Source: UMGS1279 sp045534095
GTDB taxonomy: Bacteria; Bacillota; Clostridia; Oscillospirales; Acutalibacteraceae
Direction: 5' to 3'
Assembly: GCA_045534095.1 (NCBI GenBank)
Contig: JAZSJA010000044.1
Location: forward strand, 1-39,786
Length of the DNA stretch: 39,786 nucleotides
Position 1 is the first letter of the stretch; every line of letters starts with the position of its first letter. Positions 33,255 to 39,786 of this stretch are shown one piece after another. A model generated the notes under the pieces. The model did not search any database, was not told the DNA's origin, and saw only the letters and a program-made list of their open reading frames with translations. Both the position numbers and the translations under genes were made by a program.

Positions 33255-34195
33255 ACTTTTTCCTTTATTTGCCCGGCTTTTTCTTTCCAAACGGACGCAA
33301 TAGTCTTTGGTAAAATAAGTTTTGCACCTTTTTTTACAATTTCAAAAGTTGCCTTGTTGGAATAGGTAATTTCTCCATCCATATTTATGGCAACCGTACG
33401 ATTAGCTTCTACCTCGACTTTTTGGCAGGTACCAATTTTACAAAAATCAAGATTAGTATGGGTGCCTGCACGATATTTTTTAAGCAAAGTTAAAATTTTA
33501 AGTCTTGGAACCACCGATATTACAGAATAATTTAAAGTTCCGTCAAAAGGTTCCGCCTTAGGAGTCGGATAAAATCCACCACCATAATAAGGTGCATTGG
33601 CAACAACTGCAAAAAGGGATTTTTGCTTTATAATTTTTTCTCCGTTATTGATTTTGATTTTTAAATTGACGCCCATCCTACTAAAAAAAGTATAAATAAG
33701 TGCCAAAACATAAGCCATTTTACCTGAAACCAGAGGCCACTTTTTGAATTTAGACATATGGGAGGCAACGGTAGCATCCATACCTATTGAGCAAGAATTA
33801 AGAGCATATTTATCTCCCAACTTTATAAGGTCAACTGAAAGTTCGTCGCCATCAACTAAAGCCGGAACATCCAAAAACAATTCTTTATCAGAATAGTACG
33901 AAATATAGTCGTTCGCACTACCGCAAGGAACAACGCCTAAAGATACGTTTTCATACCCGAAAATTCCATTTAAAACCTCAAATGCTGTACCCTCGCCACC
34001 GCAAGCGTAAATACGATACTCTCCCCCGCTTTCGGCAAGTTTTTTTGAGTATTCCATAGCCTCGCCTTGGGCGGTGGTATAAAAAATCTCATATTCGCCG
34101 CCATTTTTCTTAAAATATTCCTTTACTGCCTCCGCAAACGGCGTTTGAATCTTACCTTTGCCCGCAGTAGGATTTATTATAAATATATATTTCAT
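33251..34195 (-). CDS. Diacylglycerol kinase-family lipid kinase, GGEGT variant
   Basis: This 314-residue YegS/DagK-like kinase has the N-terminal NPTAGKG (8-14), the phosphate loop CGGEGT (65-70) and PCGSANDY. The usual motif is GGDGT; Glu68 replaces Asp, and GSANDY replaces GSGNDF. Catalysis may be kept, since Glu is also acidic, or the substrate may differ. The C-terminal lid (about 190-300) has the usual VVANAPYYGGGF motif. It overlaps the preceding methyltransferase stop at 34195 and the next gene by 4 bp. Confidence 0.86.
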   Translation of the reverse strand: MKYIFIINPTAGKGKIQTPFAEAVKEYFKKNGGEYEIFYTTAQGEAMEYSKKLAESGGEYRIYACGGEGTAFEVLNGIFGYENVSLGVVPCGSANDYISYYSDKELFLDVPALVDGDELSVDLIKLGDKYALNSCSIGMDATVASHMSKFKKWPLVSGKMAYVLALIYTFFSRMGVNLKIKINNGEKIIKQKSLFAVVANAPYYGGGFYPTPKAEPFDGTLNYSVISVVPRLKILTLLKKYRAGTHTNLDFCKIGTCQKVEVEANRTVAINMDGEITYSNKATFEIVKKGAKLILPKTIASVWKEKAGQIKEKV

Positions 34196-35334
34196 TATTT
34201 TTCCTCTTTAAAATCAGATTTAAAATATGAATAGAGTTGACATTTTATCATTCCGTTGTAAAGCTTGCGACGTTTATCCGCGGATCTGCCAAATCTAGCT
34301 TCAAAATCGTCATTTGGACAAATTACAAAATACTTTTTGCCACGCTCTTTTGGCATTACCTTGCCCATAGTCTTATAAAGCTCTTCCGCTTCCTTAATCT
34401 CTAACAGACGCTCTCCGTAGGGTGGATTGGTAATAACCAACGCTCTATCTTCAATAATTTTGAAGTCAGAAACATCTTTAATTGATGCGGTTATCAAATC
34501 ACCAACGCCTGCTTTTTTGGCATTTTGTAAAGTTAAATCCACAGCTCCCTTTTCAATATCCGAGCCAATACCCCTAAATTCGACATTAGATTTTATTGAA
34601 TCCAGGGCTATTTTTCTTTGATTTGCAAAGGCTTTTTTATACGCTTCGCCAAATTTTTCAGCGGCAAAATTACGTTTTAAGCCGGGTGCGATGTTTTTAG
34701 CAATTAAGGCGGCCTCTACCAAAATTGTACCCGAACCGCAAAATGGATCATACAAAACGGTATCAGGAAAAATTCTTGCCTGATAACACATAGCGGCTGC
34801 CAAGGTTTCCTTAATTGGAGCTTCTAAAGAATGAGCTCTGTACCCACGCTTGTGAAGACCCTCACCAGAAGAATCTATTGCGACTACAACGTTGTCTTTT
34901 TGAATAGAAAATCTAATTTTATGAACGGGCCCGGTTTCTTTAAACCAATCAATTTTATAGGATTGTTTAAGCCTTTCTACAATAGCTTTTTTTATAATAG
35001 CTTGGCAATCAGGAACGCTGTGTAAATTAGAGTTTATTGAATATCCCGTAACAGGAAATGCGTCATCCTTACCAATGAAATCTTCCCAACTTATTTTTTT
35101 AACCGATTGGAACAAATCTTCAAAGGATATTGCGTTAAATCTGCCGGTAACAATTAGTATCCTTTCGGCAGTTCTGGAAAATATGTTGGCTTTTGCAAGG
35201 GTGTTTTCATCACCCTCAAAAAACACTCTTCCATTTTCGGGAGATACGTTTTTTATATCTAATCTTTTTAATTCATCAGCCAAAATACCCTCAACACCAA
35301 ACATACAAGGCGCCAACATCAAAAATTTACTCAT
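34195..35334 (-). CDS. THUMP-domain RNA methyltransferase (RlmL/Trm14-like)
   Basis: This 379-residue enzyme has a ferredoxin-like/THUMP N-terminal half (1-155) and a Rossmann methyltransferase half with YDPFCGSGTILVEAA (SAM) and TNPPYGERL (catalytic NPPY), the hallmark of guanine-N2 methylation. The most likely substrate is 23S rRNA (RlmL type) or tRNA. GGAG precedes the ATG, which lies 13 bp after the fumarase gene. Confidence 0.9.
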   Translation of the reverse strand: MSKFLMLAPCMFGVEGILADELKRLDIKNVSPENGRVFFEGDENTLAKANIFSRTAERILIVTGRFNAISFEDLFQSVKKISWEDFIGKDDAFPVTGYSINSNLHSVPDCQAIIKKAIVERLKQSYKIDWFKETGPVHKIRFSIQKDNVVVAIDSSGEGLHKRGYRAHSLEAPIKETLAAAMCYQARIFPDTVLYDPFCGSGTILVEAALIAKNIAPGLKRNFAAEKFGEAYKKAFANQRKIALDSIKSNVEFRGIGSDIEKGAVDLTLQNAKKAGVGDLITASIKDVSDFKIIEDRALVITNPPYGERLLEIKEAEELYKTMGKVMPKERGKKYFVICPNDDFEARFGRSADKRRKLYNGMIKCQLYSYFKSDFKEEK

Positions 35335-35347
35335 TTATTTTCTCCAT

Positions 35348-36190
35348 TTAAATAATAGCTGTTTTATGGCGTGTAACGTGGCACCCAATATTAACTGCAA
35401 CAGGCAGACCAGCGATGTGGGTGGGCGCATATTCTACGTTAACTCCAAGTGCAGTGGTTAACCCACCAAAGCCTTGAGGGCCGATTCCAAGTGCATTTAT
35501 TTTTACTAGCAGTTCTTTCTCTAGTTCAGCATAAAAAGGGTTTGGGTTAGAACTTTCTAAAGAACGGCAAAGTGCTTTTTTAGAAAGGAGAGCACATTCC
35601 TCAAAATCACCACCAATACCAACACCAATAACCATAGGTGGACATGGATTGCTACCTGCGGCTTTAACAATATCTAAAACAGCTTCGATAACCCCATTTC
35701 TGCCAGCCGCAGGAACCAACATTCTGACTCCACTCATATTCTCGCTACCAAATCCCTTGGGGGCGGCCATAATTTCAACACGATCACCCTCAACTATTTC
35801 AGTGTGTATTATAGCAGGAGTATTATCTTTTGTATTAACCCTGTTTAAGGGGTCAGATACCACCGATTTGCGAAGCAAACCTTCCTCGTACGCCGCTTTA
35901 ACACCTTTATTTATAGCATCATTAAAACTGCCGCCAACAAAATGTACATCTTGTCCAACTTTTACAAAAACAATGGCCATTCCGGTATCCTGACATATGG
36001 GGACGGAGATCTCATCAGCAGCTTCAAGATTTTCCACAAGGGTATCCAGAACAGTTTTAGCGGTAGTATTTGTTTCGACCTTTTGAAAAGAACAGATAGC
36101 GTTATAAACATCACAAGGTAGTTTCATATTAGCATCAATAAAAAGTTTTTTTATTGTGCTTTCAATTATAGAAACATCAATTTCACGCAA
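35348..36190 (-). CDS. Class I fumarate hydratase/tartrate dehydratase, alpha subunit
   Basis: This 280-residue alpha subunit of an oxygen-sensitive 4Fe-4S hydro-lyase interconverts fumarate and malate (or dehydrates tartrate). Probable cluster cysteines occur in PICQDTG (Cys66), FEECALL and IGCHVTRHK. GGVGIGGDFEE- and GPQGFGG-type motifs match the family. The TTG at 36190 gives the usual MREIDV opening and has AAGGAG about 10 bp upstream. The beta subunit, normally the next gene, is missing: a methyltransferase gene follows instead. Confidence 0.88.
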   Translation of the reverse strand: MREIDVSIIESTIKKLFIDANMKLPCDVYNAICSFQKVETNTTAKTVLDTLVENLEAADEISVPICQDTGMAIVFVKVGQDVHFVGGSFNDAINKGVKAAYEEGLLRKSVVSDPLNRVNTKDNTPAIIHTEIVEGDRVEIMAAPKGFGSENMSGVRMLVPAAGRNGVIEAVLDIVKAAGSNPCPPMVIGVGIGGDFEECALLSKKALCRSLESSNPNPFYAELEKELLVKINALGIGPQGFGGLTTALGVNVEYAPTHIAGLPVAVNIGCHVTRHKTAII

Positions 36191-36218
36191 AATAAACACA
36201 CTCCTTAAAACCAAAAAC

Positions 36219-36246
36219 AGGACAGACGAGTTTAAGCGTCTGCCCT
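36219..36246 (-). terminator. Terminator between the S1-domain gene and the fumarase gene
   Basis: On the minus strand, AGGGCAGACG pairs with CGTCTGTCCT (one G-U) with an 8-nt loop, followed by GTTTTTGGTTTT. It begins 8 bp after the S1 stop and ends only 28 bp before the fumarase start. Confidence 0.82.
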
Positions 36247-36254
36247 AAAATAAA

Positions 36255-36704
36255 CTATTTTACTGCACCACGTTTAGGCCGGCGCACTTCTGTATTTTTA
36301 CGTTTAAGATCAGAGAATTTTTCGTCGCTAGTTTGTTTAAACTTGCTCATCATATCCTCAAAAGAGGCACCCTCATTTTTAGAAGAAGTCCAAACAAAGG
36401 AATTATCGGGTTTTGGCGGAGTAACATTTCTTTGTGGACGTCTAGTACGCTCGCCAGGTTGGGGATCTAAGGCACGTTTAATGCTAAGACTGATCTTACC
36501 ATCATCGCTTATAGATAAAACCTTTGCTTTAACGCTGTCGCCTTCTTTAACAAAATCACGGATTTCATTAACGTATGTTCTGGCAACCTCAGAAATATGT
36601 ACCATACCGGTTACGCCTTCACTAATTTCAACAAAAACACCGAATTTTGTAATACCGGTAATTTTTCCTTCAACAATTTCTCCAACATTTGGCTGAGTGC
36701 TCAA
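36255..36704 (-). CDS. S1 RNA-binding domain protein (YabR-like)
   Basis: The 149-residue protein has one S1 domain (about 5-75; GKITGITKFGVFVEI and GMVHISEV) followed by a basic, disordered tail. It resembles B. subtilis YabR, which also lies directly downstream of divIC. Such proteins bind RNA or ribosomes; the exact role is unclear. The start is TTG with AAGGAGG 8 bp upstream. A 7-bp hairpin (36720-36738) lies just before the ribosome binding site. Confidence 0.87.
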   Translation of the reverse strand: MSTQPNVGEIVEGKITGITKFGVFVEISEGVTGMVHISEVARTYVNEIRDFVKEGDSVKAKVLSISDDGKISLSIKRALDPQPGERTRRPQRNVTPPKPDNSFVWTSSKNEGASFEDMMSKFKQTSDEKFSDLKRKNTEVRRPKRGAVK

Positions 36705-36719
36705 AAAAAATCCTCCTTG

Positions 36720-36738
36720 AGTTAAGAAAACCTTAACT
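36720..36738 (-). repeat. Small hairpin before the S1-domain gene
   Basis: Perfect 7-bp inverted repeat AGTTAAG/CTTAACT with a 5-nt loop, directly upstream of AAGGAGG. There is no T-tract, so it is not a typical terminator and may influence translation. Confidence 0.4.
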
Positions 36739-36757
36739 TATAATACAAAAATAATAT

Positions 36758-37048
36758 TTATTGACCGGAAATGTCAATATAAACTTCTTCATCAGGATAA
36801 TAATATCCTAAACGATCACGAGCAGCTTTTTCGATAAGTTCGGTTTCGTTACCACTCTCTAAATAATGCTTCGCTTCCTCAATTTTTAAATTAATCTCAT
36901 TATAGTAGGCGTTTTTGGAACTTTCTTCCCTTTTCTTACCGATTAACTCAACCTGTAAGCTTGTGAAAGAAATAATTATATAAACAGTAAAAGCCAAAAA
37001 TAAAATTCTAAAAATAATGCTTTTACGTTTTTTACCGGTATAAGCCAT
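36758..37048 (-). CDS. divIC: Septum formation initiator DivIC/FtsB-like
   Basis: This 96-residue protein has a basic N-tail, one membrane helix (about 12-29), a coiled-coil stretch (about 33-65) and the C-terminal EKAARDRLGYYYPDEEVYI motif of DivIC/FtsB cell-division proteins. Position after yabP-yabQ and before a yabR-like gene matches the B. subtilis order. The ribosome binding site is weak (GGATG). Confidence 0.93.
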   Translation of the reverse strand: MAYTGKKRKSIIFRILFLAFTVYIIISFTSLQVELIGKKREESSKNAYYNEINLKIEEAKHYLESGNETELIEKAARDRLGYYYPDEEVYIDISGQ

Positions 37049-37107
37049 AGAATTTCATCCATTCAAAAAATAATATAGATTTATTATACACAATACCTAC
37101 CGCAGTT

Positions 37108-37569
37108 TCAAGAGTTTTTTTCAATTATTTGATTATTTTTTCTTTTTTTAATAAACGTAACTTTTTTTACAGATTTTACAGCCGAAAAAACGAAATTAGA
37201 AATATAAAAAGCAACCTTTTCTAATATTTTTCTGTAATGATAACTTAATAATTTTATGTATTTTTTTAGTGGTTTAAGTAACAGGAAAAATAATTGTGAT
37301 AAGGTCACCCTGTAAATTAAAAATCCTAAAAAACTACCTAGTAAAACATAGCCTCTAATTTGTCCATTTGAAAAAACAATACAAAATGAAAACAGAGAAA
37401 AAGCTGACACTATCCAAAAAACAATATCACTAATAAAAATAAAAATAGTACTTCTTTTAAATAGCAACCTATCGAATTTAAACAAATCATATATAATCGC
37501 TATTGACACGCCCATAATTACTGAATACCAAAAACAGAGTTGTTGATTAAAACTACTTATTTCCCACAT
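37108..37569 (-). CDS. yabQ: Spore cortex biosynthesis protein YabQ
   Basis: The 153-residue membrane protein has about four helices in its first 110 residues and a basic Lys-rich tail. The opening QQLCFWYSVIMGVSIAIIYDLF fits YabQ, an outer-forespore-membrane protein needed for cortex formation in B. subtilis. Its ATG meets the yabP stop. Identity rests on pattern plus synteny. Confidence 0.88.
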   Translation of the reverse strand: MWEISSFNQQLCFWYSVIMGVSIAIIYDLFKFDRLLFKRSTIFIFISDIVFWIVSAFSLFSFCIVFSNGQIRGYVLLGSFLGFLIYRVTLSQLFFLLLKPLKKYIKLLSYHYRKILEKVAFYISNFVFSAVKSVKKVTFIKKRKNNQIIEKNS

Positions 37570-37850
37570 TATTTAAACAGACGGCTTAAAAATCCGGATT
37601 TCTTCTCAGAATCATTTATGTAAACTAGTGCGTATACGTTTCCATGCAAGGTAAGGTCTCCAACATTTGAAATGAAATTTTCTATTTTGAGTCCCTCTCC
37701 CCTTATGGTTAACTGGCCTTTTGTTGTTTTAAGTTGAACAGCTTCTTCTTCAAAGCTTTCCACCTCTGTCACTCCGGAAAGTACAAGTTTATTTCTGTTT
37801 TCTAAAATTAAATTGTGGTTATTTTCAGGTAAATTGTTTGAACTATTCAC
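37569..37850 (-). CDS. yabP: Sporulation protein YabP
   Basis: The 93-residue protein has the YabP/YqfC fold motif (LVLSGVTEVESF, then the RGEGLKIENFISNVGDLTLHG stretch) and a short C-terminal tail. The start is GTG with a GGGGGGATAG box. It lies 18 bp after the sigK 3' half and next to yabQ, as in the yabP-yabQ operon of endospore formers. Confidence 0.92.
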   Translation of the reverse strand: MNSSNNLPENNHNLILENRNKLVLSGVTEVESFEEEAVQLKTTKGQLTIRGEGLKIENFISNVGDLTLHGNVYALVYINDSEKKSGFLSRLFK

Positions 37851-37868
37851 CGCCTATCCCCCCTTTTT

Positions 37869-38234
37869 TTATATTGAAGTTAACGTGAATTTTTCGTAAA
37901 GCTTTGTTAAAGCCTTTTTTTCAATTCTTGAAACGTATGAGCGTGAAATTCCAAGTTGCTTTGCAACCTCTCTTTGAGTTTTCTCTTTTCCGCCAATTAA
38001 ACCAAAACGCAAGCCAATTATCATTTTTTCTCTCGAAGTCAACACCTCATCCATAAATTTCTGTAGTTTTTCGGTTTTTATTTTTAAATCGATCTCATCT
38101 AAAATATTATTATCATCTGCAATAACATCCATTAGAGATAAATTATTTCCGTCTTTATCCGTTTCAATTGGATCGTTTATAGAAACGTCTTGGGAAGTTT
38201 TTTTAAGTGCTCTAAAATGCATTAAAATTTCATT
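37869..38234 (-). CDS. sigK: Sporulation sigma factor SigK, 3' half (interrupted gene)
   Basis: About 121 residues remain, starting within the conserved NEILMHFRALKK of region 3. The DVSIND..DKDGN linker follows, then region 4 with TQREVAKQLGISRSYVSRIEKKAL. This matches SigK (ALKKT, DKDGN, DVIADD) better than SigE. Region 2, the -10-recognition and core-binding part, is absent: the reading frame upstream runs into the recombinase gene. The gene cannot act until the element is removed and the 5' half, which is outside this window, is rejoined. The frame is open up to 38267, but those extra residues come from the recombinase DNA. Confidence 0.9.
   Translation of the reverse strand, partial: NEILMHFRALKKTSQDVSINDPIETDKDGNNLSLMDVIADDNNILDEIDLKIKTEKLQKFMDEVLTSREKMIIGLRFGLIGGKEKTQREVAKQLGISRSYVSRIEKKALTKLYEKFTLTSI
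38230..38234 (-). other. Probable skin-type attachment core (AATGA) in sigK
   Basis: On the minus strand, AATGA (plus TCATT) encodes the Asn-Glu start of the conserved NEILMH and contains the recombinase stop TGA (38232-38230). As I recall, the B. subtilis skin core is also a 5-bp AATGA repeat at this point in sigK. The second copy would be at the other element end, outside the window. Confidence 0.6.
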
Positions 38235-39681
38235 TGCTATCCTCACACAAATCGGTTTTAGTATCACGACGAAAATTCTCAGTAGTATCTTCGTCGTAAT
38301 CTACGTCCGAAAACTCAATGAGTTCTTCGTCTTCTTCCGATTCTATTTCAACGTGTTTTATGCAAGGTGTGATATCGGGAAGCTCCATATCACCGTCCTG
38401 CGAACCAAATAAAATAACGTGTGCATTTTCGCCATCCCAAATTACACGGCGTACAATACTCCCGATGACGGCTCTCTTTTGTTCGTAGGACATATCATCA
38501 ATAGTGTTTTTGAAAACGCCCAGCATCTGACGAAGTACGTCAAACTGGGTATCGCTGAAAGCGTGTTCGGCGGTAAGACTTATCATTTCGTCAATACCCT
38601 GTGAAATTTTATCAATCTCAGTATTCATTTCGTTAATACGGGCGACTATTGATTTTTTGGCAGAATTATCATCCAACTCGGCAAGTGTATCGATGAGTGA
38701 GCTGACCTTTTTCTCAAGGTCGGCTTTTTCTTTTTTCATCGTACTTAACTTCTGCTCATACTGCTCACGGTTGCCGGTGTAGAAAATCTTACTTTTTTCA
38801 AGCTGCCCCACAAAATCACTTTTTTCACTTGCTAGTTGCTTGATTTTCTCAATAACCGCAAGGTCTAATGTGTTACCGTTTGCGTTACGCTTATTGCAAA
38901 GGTCTTTTTTGCTACGCTCTTTCATCTTGCAGACATAGGTATATATGATATCACCGTCAGCAGTTTTCCGTTTTGAGAGCTTTGGGTACATACGGTTTCC
39001 GCAAGAGCAGAATAAAAGTCCCGTAAGCAAGGCTTCGTTTCTTCTCGGTCTGCGGAAGGATTTTGACTTGTTCCGTTCAAGGTTATCCTGAACACCTACC
39101 CAAACCTTGCCGGGGATAATACCTTGATGCTCACCAACCGACACAATCCAATCACTGACAGGGTTATAAACAGTTGCTTTGCCTTTTTCTTGGTCTGTAC
39201 GGTTGTAGGCTAAAATTCCGTGTACGCCGTCAAATTCTTGCTTTGTCGAAAATAGATCCGCATCCTTTAGTTTGAAGAATTCATAAGCTTCTTCGTCCGC
39301 AATCATATATACGGGATTTTGAAGTATGGATTTAATTGAAAAGCGTGTGAAGTGATTGCCATTTTTAGTCATTACTCTACGCTGTATCAATTCTGCCTCG
39401 GTGAGTGTTAAAGAGCCTGTTTTAATAAACAAATCAAAGATAAGCTTAACTGTCTCGGCTTCTTCAGGAATAAGTTTTAGCTTACAAGCCTTTTTGGTCT
39501 TGCCATCAACCGTAACACTCTTAACACTTTCGCTGCAATAACCTGTGGGTGTATTACCACCAAGCCAACGTCCTGTCTTTGCCAATTCGTGCATATTATC
39601 TCTAATACGCTCGGCAATGGTCTCACGTTCGAGTTGTGCGAATACAGAGGCAATATACATCATTGCTCTGCCCATTGGTGT
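38230..39681 (-). mobile_element. Right end of a skin-like intervening element in sigK (partial)
   Basis: All DNA between the sigK break and the chimeric window end belongs to a recombinase gene with visibly higher GC than the neighbouring sporulation genes (for example about 47% in 39541-39600). Only this end of the element is present. Its total length and other cargo cannot be seen. Confidence 0.78.
38230..39681 (-). CDS. Large serine recombinase, 5'-truncated (candidate sigK-element recombinase)
   Basis: About 483 residues are present, starting at TPMGRAMMYIASVF in the last helix of the catalytic domain. ERETIAERIRDNM, RWLGGNTPTGY, the recombinase domain, a zinc ribbon (FCSCGNRM and later cysteines) and a coiled coil (about two thirds along) follow. 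The N-terminal about 105-110 residues with the Ser nucleophile are lost at the chimeric window end. The C-terminus is an unusually acidic tail. It reads toward sigK and ends inside the attachment core. It probably excises the element during sporulation; that timing is inferred. Confidence 0.9.
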   Translation of the reverse strand, partial: TPMGRAMMYIASVFAQLERETIAERIRDNMHELAKTGRWLGGNTPTGYCSESVKSVTVDGKTKKACKLKLIPEEAETVKLIFDLFIKTGSLTLTEAELIQRRVMTKNGNHFTRFSIKSILQNPVYMIADEEAYEFFKLKDADLFSTKQEFDGVHGILAYNRTDQEKGKATVYNPVSDWIVSVGEHQGIIPGKVWVGVQDNLERNKSKSFRRPRRNEALLTGLLFCSCGNRMYPKLSKRKTADGDIIYTYVCKMKERSKKDLCNKRNANGNTLDLAVIEKIKQLASEKSDFVGQLEKSKIFYTGNREQYEQKLSTMKKEKADLEKKVSSLIDTLAELDDNSAKKSIVARINEMNTEIDKISQGIDEMISLTAEHAFSDTQFDVLRQMLGVFKNTIDDMSYEQKRAVIGSIVRRVIWDGENAHVILFGSQDGDMELPDITPCIKHVEIESEEDEELIEFSDVDYDEDTTENFRRDTKTDLCEDSK

Positions 39682-39786
39682 TGCAGGTGAACTGTGCATA
39701 TCTGGCGATGGTGTGGGCAAGGGATATCTGAACCGTCCAGAACTGACAGCTGAGCGGTTTGTTCCCAATCCTTTCATTCCAGGAAC
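39668..39786 (+). CDS. Nonribosomal peptide synthetase adenylation-domain fragment (partial)
   Basis: Reading the plus strand from 39668 gives LPIGVAGELCISGDGVGKG followed by YLNRPELTAERF and VPNPFIPG, the core A6 region of an NRPS adenylation domain. Codons are GC-rich (about 50%), unlike the host genes. It is antisense to the recombinase frame, and the two share about 14 bp at the junction (39668-39681). Either a chimeric join at a contig end or a real rearrangement. Nothing else of the synthetase is in the window. Confidence 0.8.
   Translation, partial: MPIGVAGELCISGDGVGKGYLNRPELTAERFVPNPFIPG

Noticed and set aside
39682..39777. Extension of the recombinase frame upstream of TPMGR, with an apparent ATG near 39777
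   Set aside because: These ~32 residues are Pro/Ser-rich and unlike any serine recombinase. The opposite strand encodes a clear NRPS motif, so the frame is open only by chance and the ATG is not a start.

Overview
The window looks like a chromosomal piece of a low-GC, spore-forming member of the Clostridia (Firmicutes), probably an Oscillospirales-like gut lineage. The evidence is AT-rich DNA, near-consensus sigma-A promoters, strong AGGAGG ribosome binding sites, frequent TTG starts, Spo0A, SigK, YabP and YabQ, and a group II ECF transporter module beside truA. No database search was possible, so the taxonomy is an inference from gene content.

Layout: (1) 1-1940 holds single genes with their own promoters and terminators: mgsA, purC and a tRNA-Gly/tRNA-Arg pair. 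(2) 1941-5313 holds a membrane metallophosphoesterase convergent with spo0A, then dinB behind a LexA-type SOS box. (3) 5323-8943 is a response regulator, histidine kinase and HtrA-like protease operon. (4) 9176-16828 is a six-gene plus-strand operon: alpha/beta hydrolase, membrane-anchored MurF-like ligase, D-Ala-D-Ala-type ligase, CDF metal transporter and two flavoproteins. (5) 16867-29053 is a 12-gene minus-strand unit: ruvC, ruvA, ruvB, glmM, a methyltransferase, ecfA1, ecfA2, ecfT, truA, a DUF5711-like protein, cvpA and a ClpE-like unfoldase. (6) 29447-29686 encodes a 79-aa membrane microprotein whose N-terminus looks like a sortase sorting signal. (7) 29793-32497 is the end of a uronate/Entner-Doudoroff route (eda, kdgK) with a divergent AraC-type regulator and face-to-face promoters. 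(8) 32571-36704 holds a TVP38-like membrane protein, a lipid kinase, a THUMP methyltransferase, an orphan fumarase alpha subunit and an S1-domain protein. (9) 36758-38234 is divIC, yabQ, yabP and the 3' half of sigK. (10) 38230-39681 is a 5'-truncated large serine recombinase. (11) 39668-39786 encodes, on the opposite strand, a piece of a nonribosomal peptide synthetase adenylation domain.

The most notable biology is at the right end. sigK is broken at its conserved Asn-Glu-Ile-Leu-Met-His stretch, directly against the 3' end of a serine recombinase gene. This is the architecture of a skin-type intervening element that must be excised from the mother-cell chromosome to rebuild sigK. The recombinase stop codon lies inside the probable recombination core (AATGA), and the restored sigK would be directly followed by yabP, yabQ and divIC. 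The last ~105 bases do not belong to the recombinase. They read as an NRPS fragment joined through about 14 bp of shared sequence, most simply an assembly or amplification chimera at a contig end.

Other points of interest are three TCGA cores spaced exactly 20 bp apart upstream of spo0A, three TTGTA repeats spaced exactly 13 bp apart upstream of the response-regulator promoter, a LexA box at the dinB start, and a lipid kinase with GGEGT in place of GGDGT.
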